From positions 248,001-312,000 of the forward strand of contig CBDBBV010000002.1 in NCBI GenBank assembly GCA_965203265.1: a stretch of DNA of 64,000 nucleotides, given 5' to 3'. Source of the DNA: JAHRAW01 sp965203265 (lineage in GTDB: Bacteria; Pseudomonadota; Gammaproteobacteria; Arenicellales; Poriferihabitantaceae). Under the pieces are notes generated by a model. That model was not told the DNA's origin, searched no databases, and saw only the letters and a list, made by a program, of their open reading frames with translations. The position numbers and the translations under genes are program-made. Positions 20,765-29,883 of the stretch are shown here, in pieces. Position 1 is the stretch's first letter. Every line of letters starts with the position of its first letter.

Positions 20765-21289
20765 ATGCGACTAAGCACCAAAGGGCGTTATGCCGTTACT
20801 GCGATGATTGATCTCGCCATACATCAGCCGGATGGTCCGGTCACGCTGAAAAGCATAGCAGAAAATCAGGGAATTTCCCTGTCGTACCTCGAACAGCTGT
20901 TTTCCATGCTGCGCCGGGGCAATCTGGTGGTGGGGGCGCGCGGGCCGGGCGGGGGGTATTTGCTGGCGCGGGATGCGGATCAAATCAGCATGGCCGATAT
21001 TGTCATGGCGGTGGATGAGCCGCTGGACATCACCCGCTGCGATGGCCGGCAGGACTGTCGGCACGGCGAGCGTTGCCTGTCTCACGATTTGTGGCACGAG
21101 TTGAGTGAGCAGCTGTATTCCTTCCTCAACGGCATCCGCTTGGGGGAGTGGATGCGCCGCAGCGGACTCGCGGGCGCGTCCCGAAGCGGGGGCGGGGAGA
21201 GTACCGCCACCGCCGGCGGCACCCGCCATGTAGCGATACCCAGCCTGCGTTCGAGCGGCGCAAGCCGAGCGAACCGACCTTGCGCCTGA
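20765..21289 (+). CDS. iscR: Fe-S cluster-sensing regulator IscR (Rrf2 family)
   Basis: 174-aa Rrf2 regulator that binds a [2Fe-2S] cluster and represses or activates Fe-S assembly genes. The winged helix opens with RLSTKGRYAVTAMIDLAIHQ. The three cluster cysteines C92, C98 and C104 lie in CDGRQDCRHGERCLSHDLW, with His107 also in place. The last 35 residues form a Ser/Gly/Ala-rich tail beyond the usual end. It stands first in an operon with sufB, so it probably autoregulates the SUF genes. Confidence 0.94.
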   Translation: MRLSTKGRYAVTAMIDLAIHQPDGPVTLKSIAENQGISLSYLEQLFSMLRRGNLVVGARGPGGGYLLARDADQISMADIVMAVDEPLDITRCDGRQDCRHGERCLSHDLWHELSEQLYSFLNGIRLGEWMRRSGLAGASRSGGGESTATAGGTRHVAIPSLRSSGASRANRPCA

Positions 21290-21332
21290 TTCGGCGGCGC
21301 GACTACCTGCAACCAATCTGCTCACTGCCCCA

Positions 21333-22784
21333 ATGACCTCCATCGAAAGAGACCTGACCTCGCTGGTTCAGCGTGAATACAAGGAGGGTTTTGTTACCGA
21401 GATCGAATCGGACACCCTACCGCCCGGCCTGAATGAGGAGGTCATTCGCACCATTTCGGCGCGCAAGGGGGAGCCGGAATTCCTCTTGGCGTGGCGCCTC
21501 GAGGCATACCGGCGCTGGCTGGCCATGCCGCAGCCGCAATGGGCGCAGGTGAACTATCCTCCGATCGACTATCAGGCCATCAGCTACTATTCCGCGCCCA
21601 AGCAGAAGGAATTGCTGGACAGTCTGGACGAAGTCGATCCGAAGCTGCTCGAAACCTATCAAAAACTGGGCATCCCCCTGGACGAGCAAAAAGCGCTGGC
21701 CGGCGTCAAGGTGGCGGTGGACGCCGTGTTCGACAGCGTCTCGGTGGCCACCACCTTCAAGAAGACCCTGTCCGAGGCCGGCGTGATCTTTTGCTCGTTC
21801 TCCGAGGCGGTGGTGGATTTTCCCGAGCTGGTGCGCCGTTATCTCGGCAGCGTGGTGCCCCCCGGCGACAATTTCTACGCGGCGCTCAATTCGGCGGTGT
21901 TCAGCGACGGTTCGTTCGTGTACATCCCCAAGGGAGTGCGCTGCCCCATGGAACTGTCCACCTATTTCCGCATCAACGCCATGAACACCGGGCAATTCGA
22001 GCGCACCCTGATCGTCGCCGACGAGGACAGTCATGTCAGCTATCTGGAAGGCTGCACCGCGCCGATGCGCGACGAGAACCAACTGCACGCCGCGGTGGTC
22101 GAGCTGGTGGCCATGCGCGGCGCGCAGATCAAGTACTCCACGGTGCAGAACTGGTATCCCGGCGACGAGCAAGGGCGCGGCGGCATCTACAACTTCGTCA
22201 CCAAGCGCGGCGCCTGCCGAGGGGAGAACGCCAAGATTTCCTGGACTCAGGTGGAAACCGGCTCGGCCATCACTTGGAAATATCCCAGCGTCCTGCTGGA
22301 AGGGGACAATTCCGTCGGCGAGTTCTACTCGGTCGCCCTCACCAACCATTACCAGCAGGCCGACACCGGCACCAAAATGGTGCACATCGGCAAGAACACC
22401 ACCAGCACCATCATCTCCAAGGGCATCTCCGCCGGACACGGGCAAAACGCCTATCGCGGTTTGGTCAAGGTAATTTCAGGAGCGAACAACGCGCGCAACT
22501 ACTCCCAGTGCGATTCACTGTTGATGGGAGATCGCTGCGGCGCCCACACCTTCCCCTACATGGAAGTCAAGAACCCGACCGCGGTGGTCGAACACGAAGC
22601 CACCACCTCGCGCATCGGCGAAGACCAGCTGTTCTACTGCCGCCAACGCGGCTTGTCGGAGGAAGACGCCCTCTCCATGATCGTCAACGGCTTTTGCAAG
22701 GAGGTGTTCAAGGAGCTGCCGATGGAATTCGCCGTGGAAGCGCAGAAACTGCTGGGGATCAGTTTGGAAGGGGCGGTGGGTTGA
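21333..22784 (+). CDS. sufB: Fe-S cluster assembly scaffold SufB
   Basis: 483-aa scaffold of the SufBC2D complex on which new Fe-S clusters are built. The N-terminal IERDLTSLVQREYKEGFVTE and the conserved core VRCPMELSTYFRINAMNTGQ, GENAKISWTQVETGSAITW and C-terminal AEALSMIVNGF-type region (here EEDALSMIVNGFCKEVFKEL) identify it. The long beta-helix between them is intact. It lies 43 bases after iscR. Confidence 0.97.
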   Translation: MTSIERDLTSLVQREYKEGFVTEIESDTLPPGLNEEVIRTISARKGEPEFLLAWRLEAYRRWLAMPQPQWAQVNYPPIDYQAISYYSAPKQKELLDSLDEVDPKLLETYQKLGIPLDEQKALAGVKVAVDAVFDSVSVATTFKKTLSEAGVIFCSFSEAVVDFPELVRRYLGSVVPPGDNFYAALNSAVFSDGSFVYIPKGVRCPMELSTYFRINAMNTGQFERTLIVADEDSHVSYLEGCTAPMRDENQLHAAVVELVAMRGAQIKYSTVQNWYPGDEQGRGGIYNFVTKRGACRGENAKISWTQVETGSAITWKYPSVLLEGDNSVGEFYSVALTNHYQQADTGTKMVHIGKNTTSTIISKGISAGHGQNAYRGLVKVISGANNARNYSQCDSLLMGDRCGAHTFPYMEVKNPTAVVEHEATTSRIGEDQLFYCRQRGLSEEDALSMIVNGFCKEVFKELPMEFAVEAQKLLGISLEGAVG

Positions 22785-22839
22785 GGCCGTTTGCGGCGTC
22801 GCTCTCCGGCAAGTCTCATTTACAGGTGTAATCGCGGAC

Positions 22840-23595
22840 ATGTTATCAATAGCGAATTTGGCCGTCAGCGTCGATGGCAAATCCATCCTCAAGGGCGTCG
22901 ATCTCGAAGTCAACGCCGGCGAAGTGCACGCCGTCATGGGCCCCAACGGCTCCGGCAAGAGCACTCTGGCCAATGTGCTGGCGGGGCGAGACAACTACAC
23001 GGTTACCGCCGGCTCGGTTACCTATCGGGAGCGGAATCTGCTCGAAATGGCGCCGGAATTGCGTGCCAGAGAGGGGGTTTTTCTGGCGTTCCAGTATCCG
23101 GTGGAAATTCCCGGCGTGACCAATCTTTACCTGCTCAAGGCGTCCGTCAACGCCATCCGCCGACATCGCGGCGCGGAAGAATTGAACGCGGTGGCGTTCC
23201 TCAAATTGATTCGGGAGAAGGCGGCGCTGGTGGAGATGGACGAGGCGTTCCTGTACCGCGCCATCAATCAGGGCTTTTCCGGCGGCGAGAAAAAGCGCAA
23301 CGAAATCCTGCAAATGGCCCTGCTGCGGCCGACCTTGAGCATCCTCGACGAGACCGATTCAGGCCTGGACATCGACGCCCTGAAGATCGTCGCCAAAGGG
23401 GTGAACACCCTGCGCGGTGCCGACTGCGCCATGCTGGTGGTCACCCATTATCAGCGCTTGCTGGACTACATCGTGCCCGATTTCGTGCATGTGCTGCAGA
23501 ACGGCCGCATCGTCCGCTCCGGAGACAAATCTCTGGCGCTCGAACTGGAGCGCAAGGGATACGGCTGGGTCGGGGCGCAGGCCGGCGCGGCTTGA
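22840..23595 (+). CDS. sufC: Fe-S cluster assembly ATPase SufC
   Basis: 251-aa ABC-type ATPase that drives conformational change in SufB-SufD. Walker A AVMGPNGSGKSTLANVLAGR, the signature GFSGGEKKRNEILQMALLRP and Walker B LSILDETDSGLDIDALKIV are all canonical for SufC, including the ETDSGLDIDA stretch that separates it from transporter ATPases. Confidence 0.97.
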   Translation: MLSIANLAVSVDGKSILKGVDLEVNAGEVHAVMGPNGSGKSTLANVLAGRDNYTVTAGSVTYRERNLLEMAPELRAREGVFLAFQYPVEIPGVTNLYLLKASVNAIRRHRGAEELNAVAFLKLIREKAALVEMDEAFLYRAINQGFSGGEKKRNEILQMALLRPTLSILDETDSGLDIDALKIVAKGVNTLRGADCAMLVVTHYQRLLDYIVPDFVHVLQNGRIVRSGDKSLALELERKGYGWVGAQAGAA

Positions 23596-23635
23596 TAGTC
23601 CCGTAACGCCGTAACGCCATATCGTCATTATCGCC

Positions 23636-25018
23636 ATGAACCCAGCCACCGAGCATTACCTCCGCCAGTGTCAGGCGCTGGCCGACCTGCTGCCCGGTCG
23701 CCGGGTCGATTGGCTGCAAGCCCGCCGCCGAGACGCGCTGGCGCGGTTTGCGCACATCGGCTTCCCCACCCTGCGGGATGAAGACTGGCGCTACACCTCG
23801 GTCGCCCCCATCACCGGCGGATCGTTTCACGGGGCGGGCAACGCGCCACGGCCTGATTCCGAGGGCGAGGACGAGGGCGAGGGCGAGCTGCAACCCCTCG
23901 ACCTGCCGGAAATTGAGGGGCTGAAAAGCCACCGGCTGGTATTCATCGACGGCCAGTTCGCCGCGCATCTGTCCCATCCCATCGCCGCGAACGCCGGCGT
24001 AACCATCGAACCCCTCGGACGGGTGCTTGATGAGCGCCCCGAATTGGTCGAGCAGGCGTTCGGCTCGGTTACGCCGCGCAACGAACACGGCTTCACCGCC
24101 TTGAACAACGCCGGCAGTCAGGATGGCGTGGCCGTCATACTGGCACCGGGCGCGGCTACCGAGTTGCCGGTGGAGATGCTGTTCGTCAGCCGCGCCGCAG
24201 GCAGTTTCAATCAGCCGCGCAACCTGATCATCGCCGATGAGGGCAGCCGCACCGGATTGATCGAGCGCCACATATCGGTACCGGCGACGGCAATGGCGGC
24301 GGCGGGCAGGGCAAGCGAGCGAGGCGTCGGTACATTCACCAACAGCGCCACTGAAATCGTGCTCGGCGAAAAGGCCGAGGTCGATTATCACTTGGTGCAA
24401 ACTCAGTCGGCGGCGGCCTATCACATCTGCGGCATGTGGGTGCGGCAGGCGCGCGGCAGTCGCTTTCGCTGCCGCACCGTCACCCTCGGCGGTGCGCTGG
24501 TGCGCAACGATCTCGGCGTCGAGTTGGCCGGCGAGCAGGCGCATTGCGACCTGCTCGGCTTGTACAGCGTCGCCGGCACCCAGCATGTGGACACGCACAC
24601 CACCGTAACCCACGCCGCCGAAAACTGCAGTAGCCGCGAACTGTACAAGGGCGTGCTCGCCCAGCGCGGGCGGGCGGTGTTCCACGGCCGCATCGTGGTG
24701 CGCCCCGGCGCGCAGAAAACCGAGGCGGCGCAGACCAACAACAACCTGCTCCTCTCACCCGCGGCGGAAATCGACAGCAAGCCCCAGCTGGAAATCTACG
24801 CAGACGATGTCAAGTGTTCCCACGGCGCGACGGTGGGCCAGCTGGACGCGGACGCGCTGTTCTACCTCCGCTCTCGCGGCCTCGACCAAGCGCGTGCGCG
24901 TGCGCTGCTGACCTCCGCCTTCGTCAACGATGTGATCGGCGAAATCGAAATCGGCGACTTCAAACTCAGAGAGGCGCTGGAGAACATGCTCACCGAACGC
25001 CTCCCAAGCAACCCATGA
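23636..25018 (+). CDS. sufD: Fe-S cluster assembly protein SufD
   Basis: 460-aa partner of SufB in the SufBC2D scaffold. The N-terminal helical part contains FPTLRDEDWRYTSVAPI and an acidic low-complexity insert rich in Glu/Gly (about residues 78-85). The C-terminal beta-helix and end are typical: PAAEIDSKPQLEIYADDVKC and GATVGQLDADALFYLRSRGL. The stop overlaps the next gene by ATGA. No sufS (cysteine desulfurase) or sufE/sufU follows, which is unusual. Confidence 0.95.
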   Translation: MNPATEHYLRQCQALADLLPGRRVDWLQARRRDALARFAHIGFPTLRDEDWRYTSVAPITGGSFHGAGNAPRPDSEGEDEGEGELQPLDLPEIEGLKSHRLVFIDGQFAAHLSHPIAANAGVTIEPLGRVLDERPELVEQAFGSVTPRNEHGFTALNNAGSQDGVAVILAPGAATELPVEMLFVSRAAGSFNQPRNLIIADEGSRTGLIERHISVPATAMAAAGRASERGVGTFTNSATEIVLGEKAEVDYHLVQTQSAAAYHICGMWVRQARGSRFRCRTVTLGGALVRNDLGVELAGEQAHCDLLGLYSVAGTQHVDTHTTVTHAAENCSSRELYKGVLAQRGRAVFHGRIVVRPGAQKTEAAQTNNNLLLSPAAEIDSKPQLEIYADDVKCSHGATVGQLDADALFYLRSRGLDQARARALLTSAFVNDVIGEIEIGDFKLREALENMLTERLPSNP

Positions 25019-25461
25019 CCTCTGGTGCCGCCATGAAACATGTCAACCTGAGCCCCGATCTGGAAAAGAAAAAGAAGGAAATCATGAAACGTTTCCGTGA
25101 AGAAGAGGCGCCGACAGCGCAGCCGGACGCCGCGCCGGCCGGGGATTCGCAGCCCGCCGAGGATGACCTCGAGGCGCGGGTGATCGAAGCTCTCAAGAAC
25201 ATCTACGATCCGGAAATACCGGTCAACATCTACGACCTCGGCTTGATCTACCGGGTGGAAATCGAGGACAACTTCGCCCGCATCGAGATGACCCTGACGA
25301 CCCCGGGCTGCCCGGTGGCGCAGACCTTTCCCGGCATGGTGGAGGGGGCGGTCAAGCAGGTGCCGGGCATTGCCGATGCGATGGTCGATCTGGTGTGGGA
25401 TCCGCCGTGGAATCAGGCATTCATCAGCGAAGCGGCACGGCTGGAATTGGGCTTGATATGA
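25015..25461 (+). CDS. sufT: SufT-like MIP18/DUF59 Fe-S maturation protein
   Basis: 148-aa protein with a charged N-terminal extension and a DUF59 domain (about residues 50-148). The domain holds the signatures NIYDPEIPVNIYDLGLIYRV and TLTTPGCPVAQTFPGMVEGA, including the conserved Cys. SufT proteins help mature Fe-S enzymes. The start is taken as the ATG that overlaps the sufD stop; ATG 25033 is an alternative six codons later. It overlaps the Rieske gene by ATGA. Confidence 0.88.
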   Translation: MTSGAAMKHVNLSPDLEKKKKEIMKRFREEEAPTAQPDAAPAGDSQPAEDDLEARVIEALKNIYDPEIPVNIYDLGLIYRVEIEDNFARIEMTLTTPGCPVAQTFPGMVEGAVKQVPGIADAMVDLVWDPPWNQAFISEAARLELGLI

Positions 25462-25778
25462 GCGACTGGATCAACGTGCTCTTGGCACGCGACCTGCCGC
25501 CCGGCGAACATCGGGTGATCGAAATCGAAGGGGCGGAAATCGCCCTGTTCAACCTCGCCGGAGAATTCTGCGCCATCGAGAACATCTGCACCCACGACGG
25601 CAGCGAAATCGCCGGCGGCTGCATCGTTGACGGCGCCATCGAATGCCCCCGCCACGGCGCCAGATTCGACCTCAGAACCGGCGCGGTAACGGCGCCGCCG
25701 GCATTCGAGCCGGTGGACACCTTTCCGGTGCGGGTGGTGGACGGCATGATACAGGTGCGCGACGACCGCTGGGATTGA
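25458..25778 (+). CDS. Rieske-type [2Fe-2S] ferredoxin
   Basis: 106-aa soluble Rieske protein with C44-T-H46 and C63-P-R-H66, the two Cys and two His that bind a Rieske cluster, in ICTHDGSE and IECPRHGARFD. No oxygenase is nearby. Such small Rieske proteins are often the last gene of SUF operons, where they may carry electrons for cluster assembly, but their role is not settled. It is coupled to sufT by ATGA. Confidence 0.9.
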   Translation: MSDWINVLLARDLPPGEHRVIEIEGAEIALFNLAGEFCAIENICTHDGSEIAGGCIVDGAIECPRHGARFDLRTGAVTAPPAFEPVDTFPVRVVDGMIQVRDDRWD

Positions 25779-25865
25779 GCGGGTTGTCGATTACGCTACA
25801 ATATCGCCGATAATCCAGCCCGTATCCTGCCTCCCGCATCCTCCATCCAACCCGCCCGACTCCGA

Positions 25866-27149
25866 ATGGACAAACTCATCGCTACCGGCGGCGGCCCGCT
25901 CAAGGGTGAAGTATGCGTATCCGGCGCCAAGAACGCCGCCCTGCCGGTGATGATCAGTTCCCTGCTGACCGCCGATACGCTGGCCATCAGCAACATCCCC
26001 CACCTGCACGACATCACCACCACCATGGAACTGCTGGCGCAACTCGGCGTCAAATTGCAGGTGGACGAAAAATTGACTATCGAGGCCGACGCTTCCTCGG
26101 TCAACAGCGTGGTCGCCCCATATGATCTGGTCAAGACCATGCGCGCGTCGATTCTCGTGCTGGGGCCGCTACTCGCGCGCTTTGGCCGCGCCGAGGTGTC
26201 CTTGCCCGGCGGCTGCGCCATCGGCTCGCGCCCAGTGAATCTGCACATCAAGGGTTTGGCGGCCATGGGGGCCGAGGTTTCCATCGACGGCGGCTACATC
26301 AAGGCGCGCGCCGCACGCCTCAAGGGGGCGCGAATCTTCATGGACTTGATCTCGGTAACCGGCACGGAAAACCTGATGATGGCGGCGACGCTGGCGGAAG
26401 GCGTTACCGTGATCGAGAATGCCGCGCGCGAGCCGGAAGTGATCGATCTGGCGCACTGCCTGAATGCCATGGGCGCGAAAATCAGCGGCGCCGGCAGCGA
26501 CGAGATCACCATCGAAGGCGTGTCGCGTCTCGGCAGCGCCGCCCATCGCGTCATTCCGGATCGAATCGAAGCCGGCACATTCCTCGTGGCGGCGGCCATT
26601 TCCGGCGGAGAAATTCGCATCAAGAACGTCGAACCCCAACAGATCGACGCGGTGCTGGACAAATTGCGCGAGGCCGGGGCGTTCATCGAAACCGGCGAGG
26701 ATTGGGTATACCTCAAGGCGCCGCAGGGGAAACTGAAGTCGGTGAACATCCGCACCGCGCCTTATCCGGCCTTCCCCACCGACATGCAAGCCCAGTTCGT
26801 ATTGCTCAACAGCGTCGCCGACGGCGCCGCCACGGTGGTGGAAACCGTGTTTGAAAACCGCTTCATGCACATCCACGAATTGCGGCGGATGGGCGCCGAC
26901 ATCGAGCTGGACGGCAATACCGCGGTGGTGCGGGGGGTGGACAAACTGTACGCAGCGCCGGTCATGGCCACCGACCTGCGCGCCTCGGCCTGCCTCGTGC
27001 TGGCCGGCTTGATCGCCGACGGCGAAACCCTCATCGACCGCATCTACCACATCGATCGCGGCTACCACTGCATCGAGGAAAAACTCTCCCAAGTGGGCGC
27101 CGCCATCCGCCGCGTCCCCGGCAATTACCTCGAGCGAATGAGCGCCTAG
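25866..27149 (+). CDS. murA: UDP-N-acetylglucosamine 1-carboxyvinyltransferase
   Basis: First committed step of peptidoglycan synthesis: transfers enolpyruvate from PEP to UDP-GlcNAc. The protein is 427 aa. It contains the substrate-binding SGAKNAALPVMISSLLTAD and the catalytic loop LPGGCAIGSRPVNLH with Cys117, the residue alkylated by fosfomycin, so the enzyme should be of the sensitive type. The C-terminal DLRASACLVLAGLIADGE region is typical. The position ahead of his genes is common in proteobacteria, although hisG, usually next, is missing. Confidence 0.97.
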   Translation: MDKLIATGGGPLKGEVCVSGAKNAALPVMISSLLTADTLAISNIPHLHDITTTMELLAQLGVKLQVDEKLTIEADASSVNSVVAPYDLVKTMRASILVLGPLLARFGRAEVSLPGGCAIGSRPVNLHIKGLAAMGAEVSIDGGYIKARAARLKGARIFMDLISVTGTENLMMAATLAEGVTVIENAAREPEVIDLAHCLNAMGAKISGAGSDEITIEGVSRLGSAAHRVIPDRIEAGTFLVAAAISGGEIRIKNVEPQQIDAVLDKLREAGAFIETGEDWVYLKAPQGKLKSVNIRTAPYPAFPTDMQAQFVLLNSVADGAATVVETVFENRFMHIHELRRMGADIELDGNTAVVRGVDKLYAAPVMATDLRASACLVLAGLIADGETLIDRIYHIDRGYHCIEEKLSQVGAAIRRVPGNYLERMSA

Positions 27150-27183
27150 GCGCACTCATTTTGCCTTGCCCCTGACCCTGACC

Positions 27184-28500
27184 ATGAAGAAAATGATAGC
27201 GGTACTGGACAGCGCAGACGGTGATTTCGCGCGCCATCTGGCGCGATTGCTGGGGCGCGACGACGAGAGTACGCGCGCCGTCGAGGCCGAGGCCGCCAAA
27301 ATCGTCGCCGAGGTGCGGCGCGACGGCGACGCCGCGTTGCTGGATTTGACCGCCAAATTCGATCGCCGCCGCATCGCCGCTGCAACGGAACTCGAGCTGC
27401 CGCGAGATGAAATGGCCGCGGCGCTGGCAACCCTGCGCCCCGAGGTCCATGCGGCGTTGCGCGGCGCGGCGGGCAGAATCGAGCGATACCATCGCCACGA
27501 GGTACAGCAGTCGTGGCAATTCGAGGAGGCGGACGGCACCCGGCTGGGGCAACGCATCACCCCTCTGCAGCGAGTCGGCATCTATGTGCCGGGCGGCAAG
27601 GCGGCCTATCCGTCTTCGGTGTTGATGACCGCCATTCCGGCTCGAGTGGCCGGTGTAGACGAGATCGTCATGGCCGTGCCGACCCCCGGCGGCGAGTGCA
27701 GCCAGACGGTGTTGGCGGCGGCGGCGCTGACCGGCGTCGACCGGGTGTTCACTATCGGCGGCGCGCAGGCCGTCGCGGCGCTCGCCTACGGCACCGAAAC
27801 GGTGCCTGCCGTGGACAAGATCGTCGGCCCCGGAAATCGCTATGTGACGGCCGCCAAGCGGCTGGTGTTCGGGCAGGTCGGCATCGACATGATCGCCGGT
27901 CCCTCCGAGGTGGTGGTCATCTGCGATGGCGACGCCGACAGCGATTGGGTGGCGATGGACTTGTTCGCCCAAGCGGAGCACGACGAACACGCCCAATCCA
28001 TCGCCATCACCGACAGCGACGAGATGATCGCCGCCATCCGCCAATCCATGACCAGACTTCTTCCGCAAATGGGGCGGCGCGCGATCATCGAACGCTCCTT
28101 GGCCGACCACGGCGCGCTCATCAAGGTGGCCGATCCGGATGAGGCGGTGGCGTTGGCCAATCGCATCGCGCCGGAGCATCTCGAGCTGATGGTGGCGGAA
28201 CCCCAGAGATTGATCGAGCAAGTGCGACACGCCGGTGCCATTTTCGTCGGGGCGCACAGTGCCGAGTCCCTCGGCGATTATTGCGCCGGGCCCAATCACG
28301 TGCTGCCCACCGCCGGCGCCGCCCGCTTCAGTTCGCCGTTGGGGGTGTACGACTTCCAAAAGCGCAGCAGTTTGATTCAGGCCAGTCCCCGGGGAGCCGG
28401 AGAAATGGCGTCGATTGCCTCGGTGCTGGCGCGTTGCGAGGGCTTGGACGCCCATGCGCGCTCGGCCGAATACCGCCTGCCCGATGGCAAGTCGGACTGA
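27184..28500 (+). CDS. hisD: histidinol dehydrogenase
   Basis: Zinc- and NAD-dependent enzyme that carries out the last two oxidations of histidine synthesis. The protein is 438 aa. It has ITPLQRVGIYVPGGKAAYPS, the NAD-site GGAQAVAALAYGTETVPAVD, IVGPGNRYVTAAKRLVFG and the zinc-ligand region EHDEHAQSIAITDS. The start is ATG 27184; a frame with an upstream ATG at 27166 adds six unconserved residues. The 3' end runs next to or into hisC. Confidence 0.95.
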   Translation: MKKMIAVLDSADGDFARHLARLLGRDDESTRAVEAEAAKIVAEVRRDGDAALLDLTAKFDRRRIAAATELELPRDEMAAALATLRPEVHAALRGAAGRIERYHRHEVQQSWQFEEADGTRLGQRITPLQRVGIYVPGGKAAYPSSVLMTAIPARVAGVDEIVMAVPTPGGECSQTVLAAAALTGVDRVFTIGGAQAVAALAYGTETVPAVDKIVGPGNRYVTAAKRLVFGQVGIDMIAGPSEVVVICDGDADSDWVAMDLFAQAEHDEHAQSIAITDSDEMIAAIRQSMTRLLPQMGRRAIIERSLADHGALIKVADPDEAVALANRIAPEHLELMVAEPQRLIEQVRHAGAIFVGAHSAESLGDYCAGPNHVLPTAGAARFSSPLGVYDFQKRSSLIQASPRGAGEMASIASVLARCEGLDAHARSAEYRLPDGKSD

Positions 28501-28519
28501 GATCGAGGCCGCCGCCGAG

Positions 28520-29602
28520 ATGGGGGCGAATCCGAAGCGCATCGAGGCGCTGGTGCGCCGGGAGGTCAGGGAGCTGGAGGGATATGCCGTCCCACCGGCG
28601 GGCCAGATGATCAAACTGGACGCCATGGAGAACCCCCACCAATTACCGGCGGCATTGAGACGGCAATGGCTAGCGCGCCTGAGCGAGGTTGAGGTCAACC
28701 GCTATCCCGACTCCGACTGCGCCGCCCTCAAGCGCCACCTGCGCGCCACCTTCGACATCCCCGCCGAGCGCGATGTGGTGCTCGGCAACGGCTCGGATGA
28801 ATTGATTCAGATGATCGCCCTGCTGGTCGGTGGTCGCGATCGCGTCATATTGGCGCCGACGCCGACCTTTTCCATGTATCGGTTGATCTCGATCACCACC
28901 GGCAGCGAATTCGTCGGCGTGCCGTTGGCCGCGAATTTCGAGGTGGACGGTGCCGCCCTGCTCGACGCCATCCGCCGCCACCGCCCGGCCTGCGTGTTCC
29001 TCGCCTATCCCAACAACCCCAGCGGAAACTGCTTCGACGAATCGGTGATCGAGCAGGTGCTCGAGCAGGCGCCGGGGGTGGTGGTGCTGGACGAGGCGTA
29101 TTTCTCGTTTTGCGGGCGCAGTTTCCTGTCCCGCCTGAATAGATATCCGGACATGATGGTGCTGCGCACCCTCTCCAAGAGTGGCATGGCGGGCTTGCGG
29201 CTGGGCATGTTGATCGCCCATCCCCGTTGGGCGGCGCAGTTGGAGAAAGTGCGCCTGCCCTACAACATCAACAGTTTGACCCAATGCAGCGCGGAATTTT
29301 ATCTCGCCCACCATGAAACCCTGCAGCAACAGGCCGCCGAGATCGTCGCCCGGCGCGAGCAGATGTTCGCCCGGCTGGCCGAGCGGCGCGGCGTGCACCC
29401 CTATCCGAGCGCCGCGAACTTCATCCTATTCAGCCTTGAGCGGGACGCCGATCTGGTGCACGACGGCCTGCAAAAGCGGGGGGTGCTGGTGCGCAATCTG
29501 CACCGCGCGGCAACGCCGCTGGAAAACTGCCTGCGGGTAACCATCGGCACCGAGGCGGAAAACAAGCGGTTTCTCGAGGCGCTGGACAGCAGCCTGAGTT
29601 AG
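28520..29602 (+). CDS. hisC: histidinol-phosphate aminotransferase
   Basis: PLP-dependent class I/II aminotransferase of histidine synthesis (imidazole acetol-phosphate to histidinol phosphate). The protein is about 360 aa. Landmarks are IKLDAMENPHQLP, VLGNGSDELIQMIALL, FLAYPNNPSGNCF and the PLP-lysine motif RTLSKSGMAGLRLGM. ATG 28520 has a GAGG about 11 bases upstream. ATG 28484, overlapping the end of hisD by 17 bases, is the alternative and adds 12 residues. Confidence 0.93.
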   Translation: MGANPKRIEALVRREVRELEGYAVPPAGQMIKLDAMENPHQLPAALRRQWLARLSEVEVNRYPDSDCAALKRHLRATFDIPAERDVVLGNGSDELIQMIALLVGGRDRVILAPTPTFSMYRLISITTGSEFVGVPLAANFEVDGAALLDAIRRHRPACVFLAYPNNPSGNCFDESVIEQVLEQAPGVVVLDEAYFSFCGRSFLSRLNRYPDMMVLRTLSKSGMAGLRLGMLIAHPRWAAQLEKVRLPYNINSLTQCSAEFYLAHHETLQQQAAEIVARREQMFARLAERRGVHPYPSAANFILFSLERDADLVHDGLQKRGVLVRNLHRAATPLENCLRVTIGTEAENKRFLEALDSSLS

Positions 29603-29606
29603 CGAG

Positions 29607-29879
29607 CTAACCGCGCCGGGTCGGCGAGGTGTTGCCGCCGGTCAGCCGATGATATTTACGCCACAGCTCCTGCCGGGATTCGACATGCGCCGGATCGAGG
29701 GGAATGCAGTCCACCGGGCAGACTTCCACGCACTGGCTGGTCTCGAAGTGGCCGACGCATTCGGTGCATCGCGTCCAGTCGATCTCATAGATCAACTCGC
29801 CCTGAAAGATGGCGTCGTTGGGGCATTCCGGCTCGCACACATCGCAGTTGATGCACTGATCGGTGATGTATAACGCCAT
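29607..29879 (-). CDS. 2[4Fe-4S] ferredoxin, YfhL/Allochromatium type
   Basis: 90-aa ferredoxin that opens with MALYITDQCINCDVCEPECP. Two cysteine clusters are visible: CINCDVCEPECP, and C-TEC with an inserted loop before C-VEVCPVDCI. The long insert in the second cluster and the C-terminal helical tail are typical of the Alvin/YfhL ferredoxins, which sit next to coaD in many gammaproteobacteria. Low-potential electron carrier; partner unknown. It follows coaD on the same strand with a 4-bp gap. Confidence 0.93.
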   Translation of the reverse strand: MALYITDQCINCDVCEPECPNDAIFQGELIYEIDWTRCTECVGHFETSQCVEVCPVDCIPLDPAHVESRQELWRKYHRLTGGNTSPTRRG

Positions 29880-29883
29880 TGTT

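Noticed and set aside
23855..23895. GAGGGCGAGG-type repeats
   Set aside because: They code for an acidic low-complexity insert within SufD.
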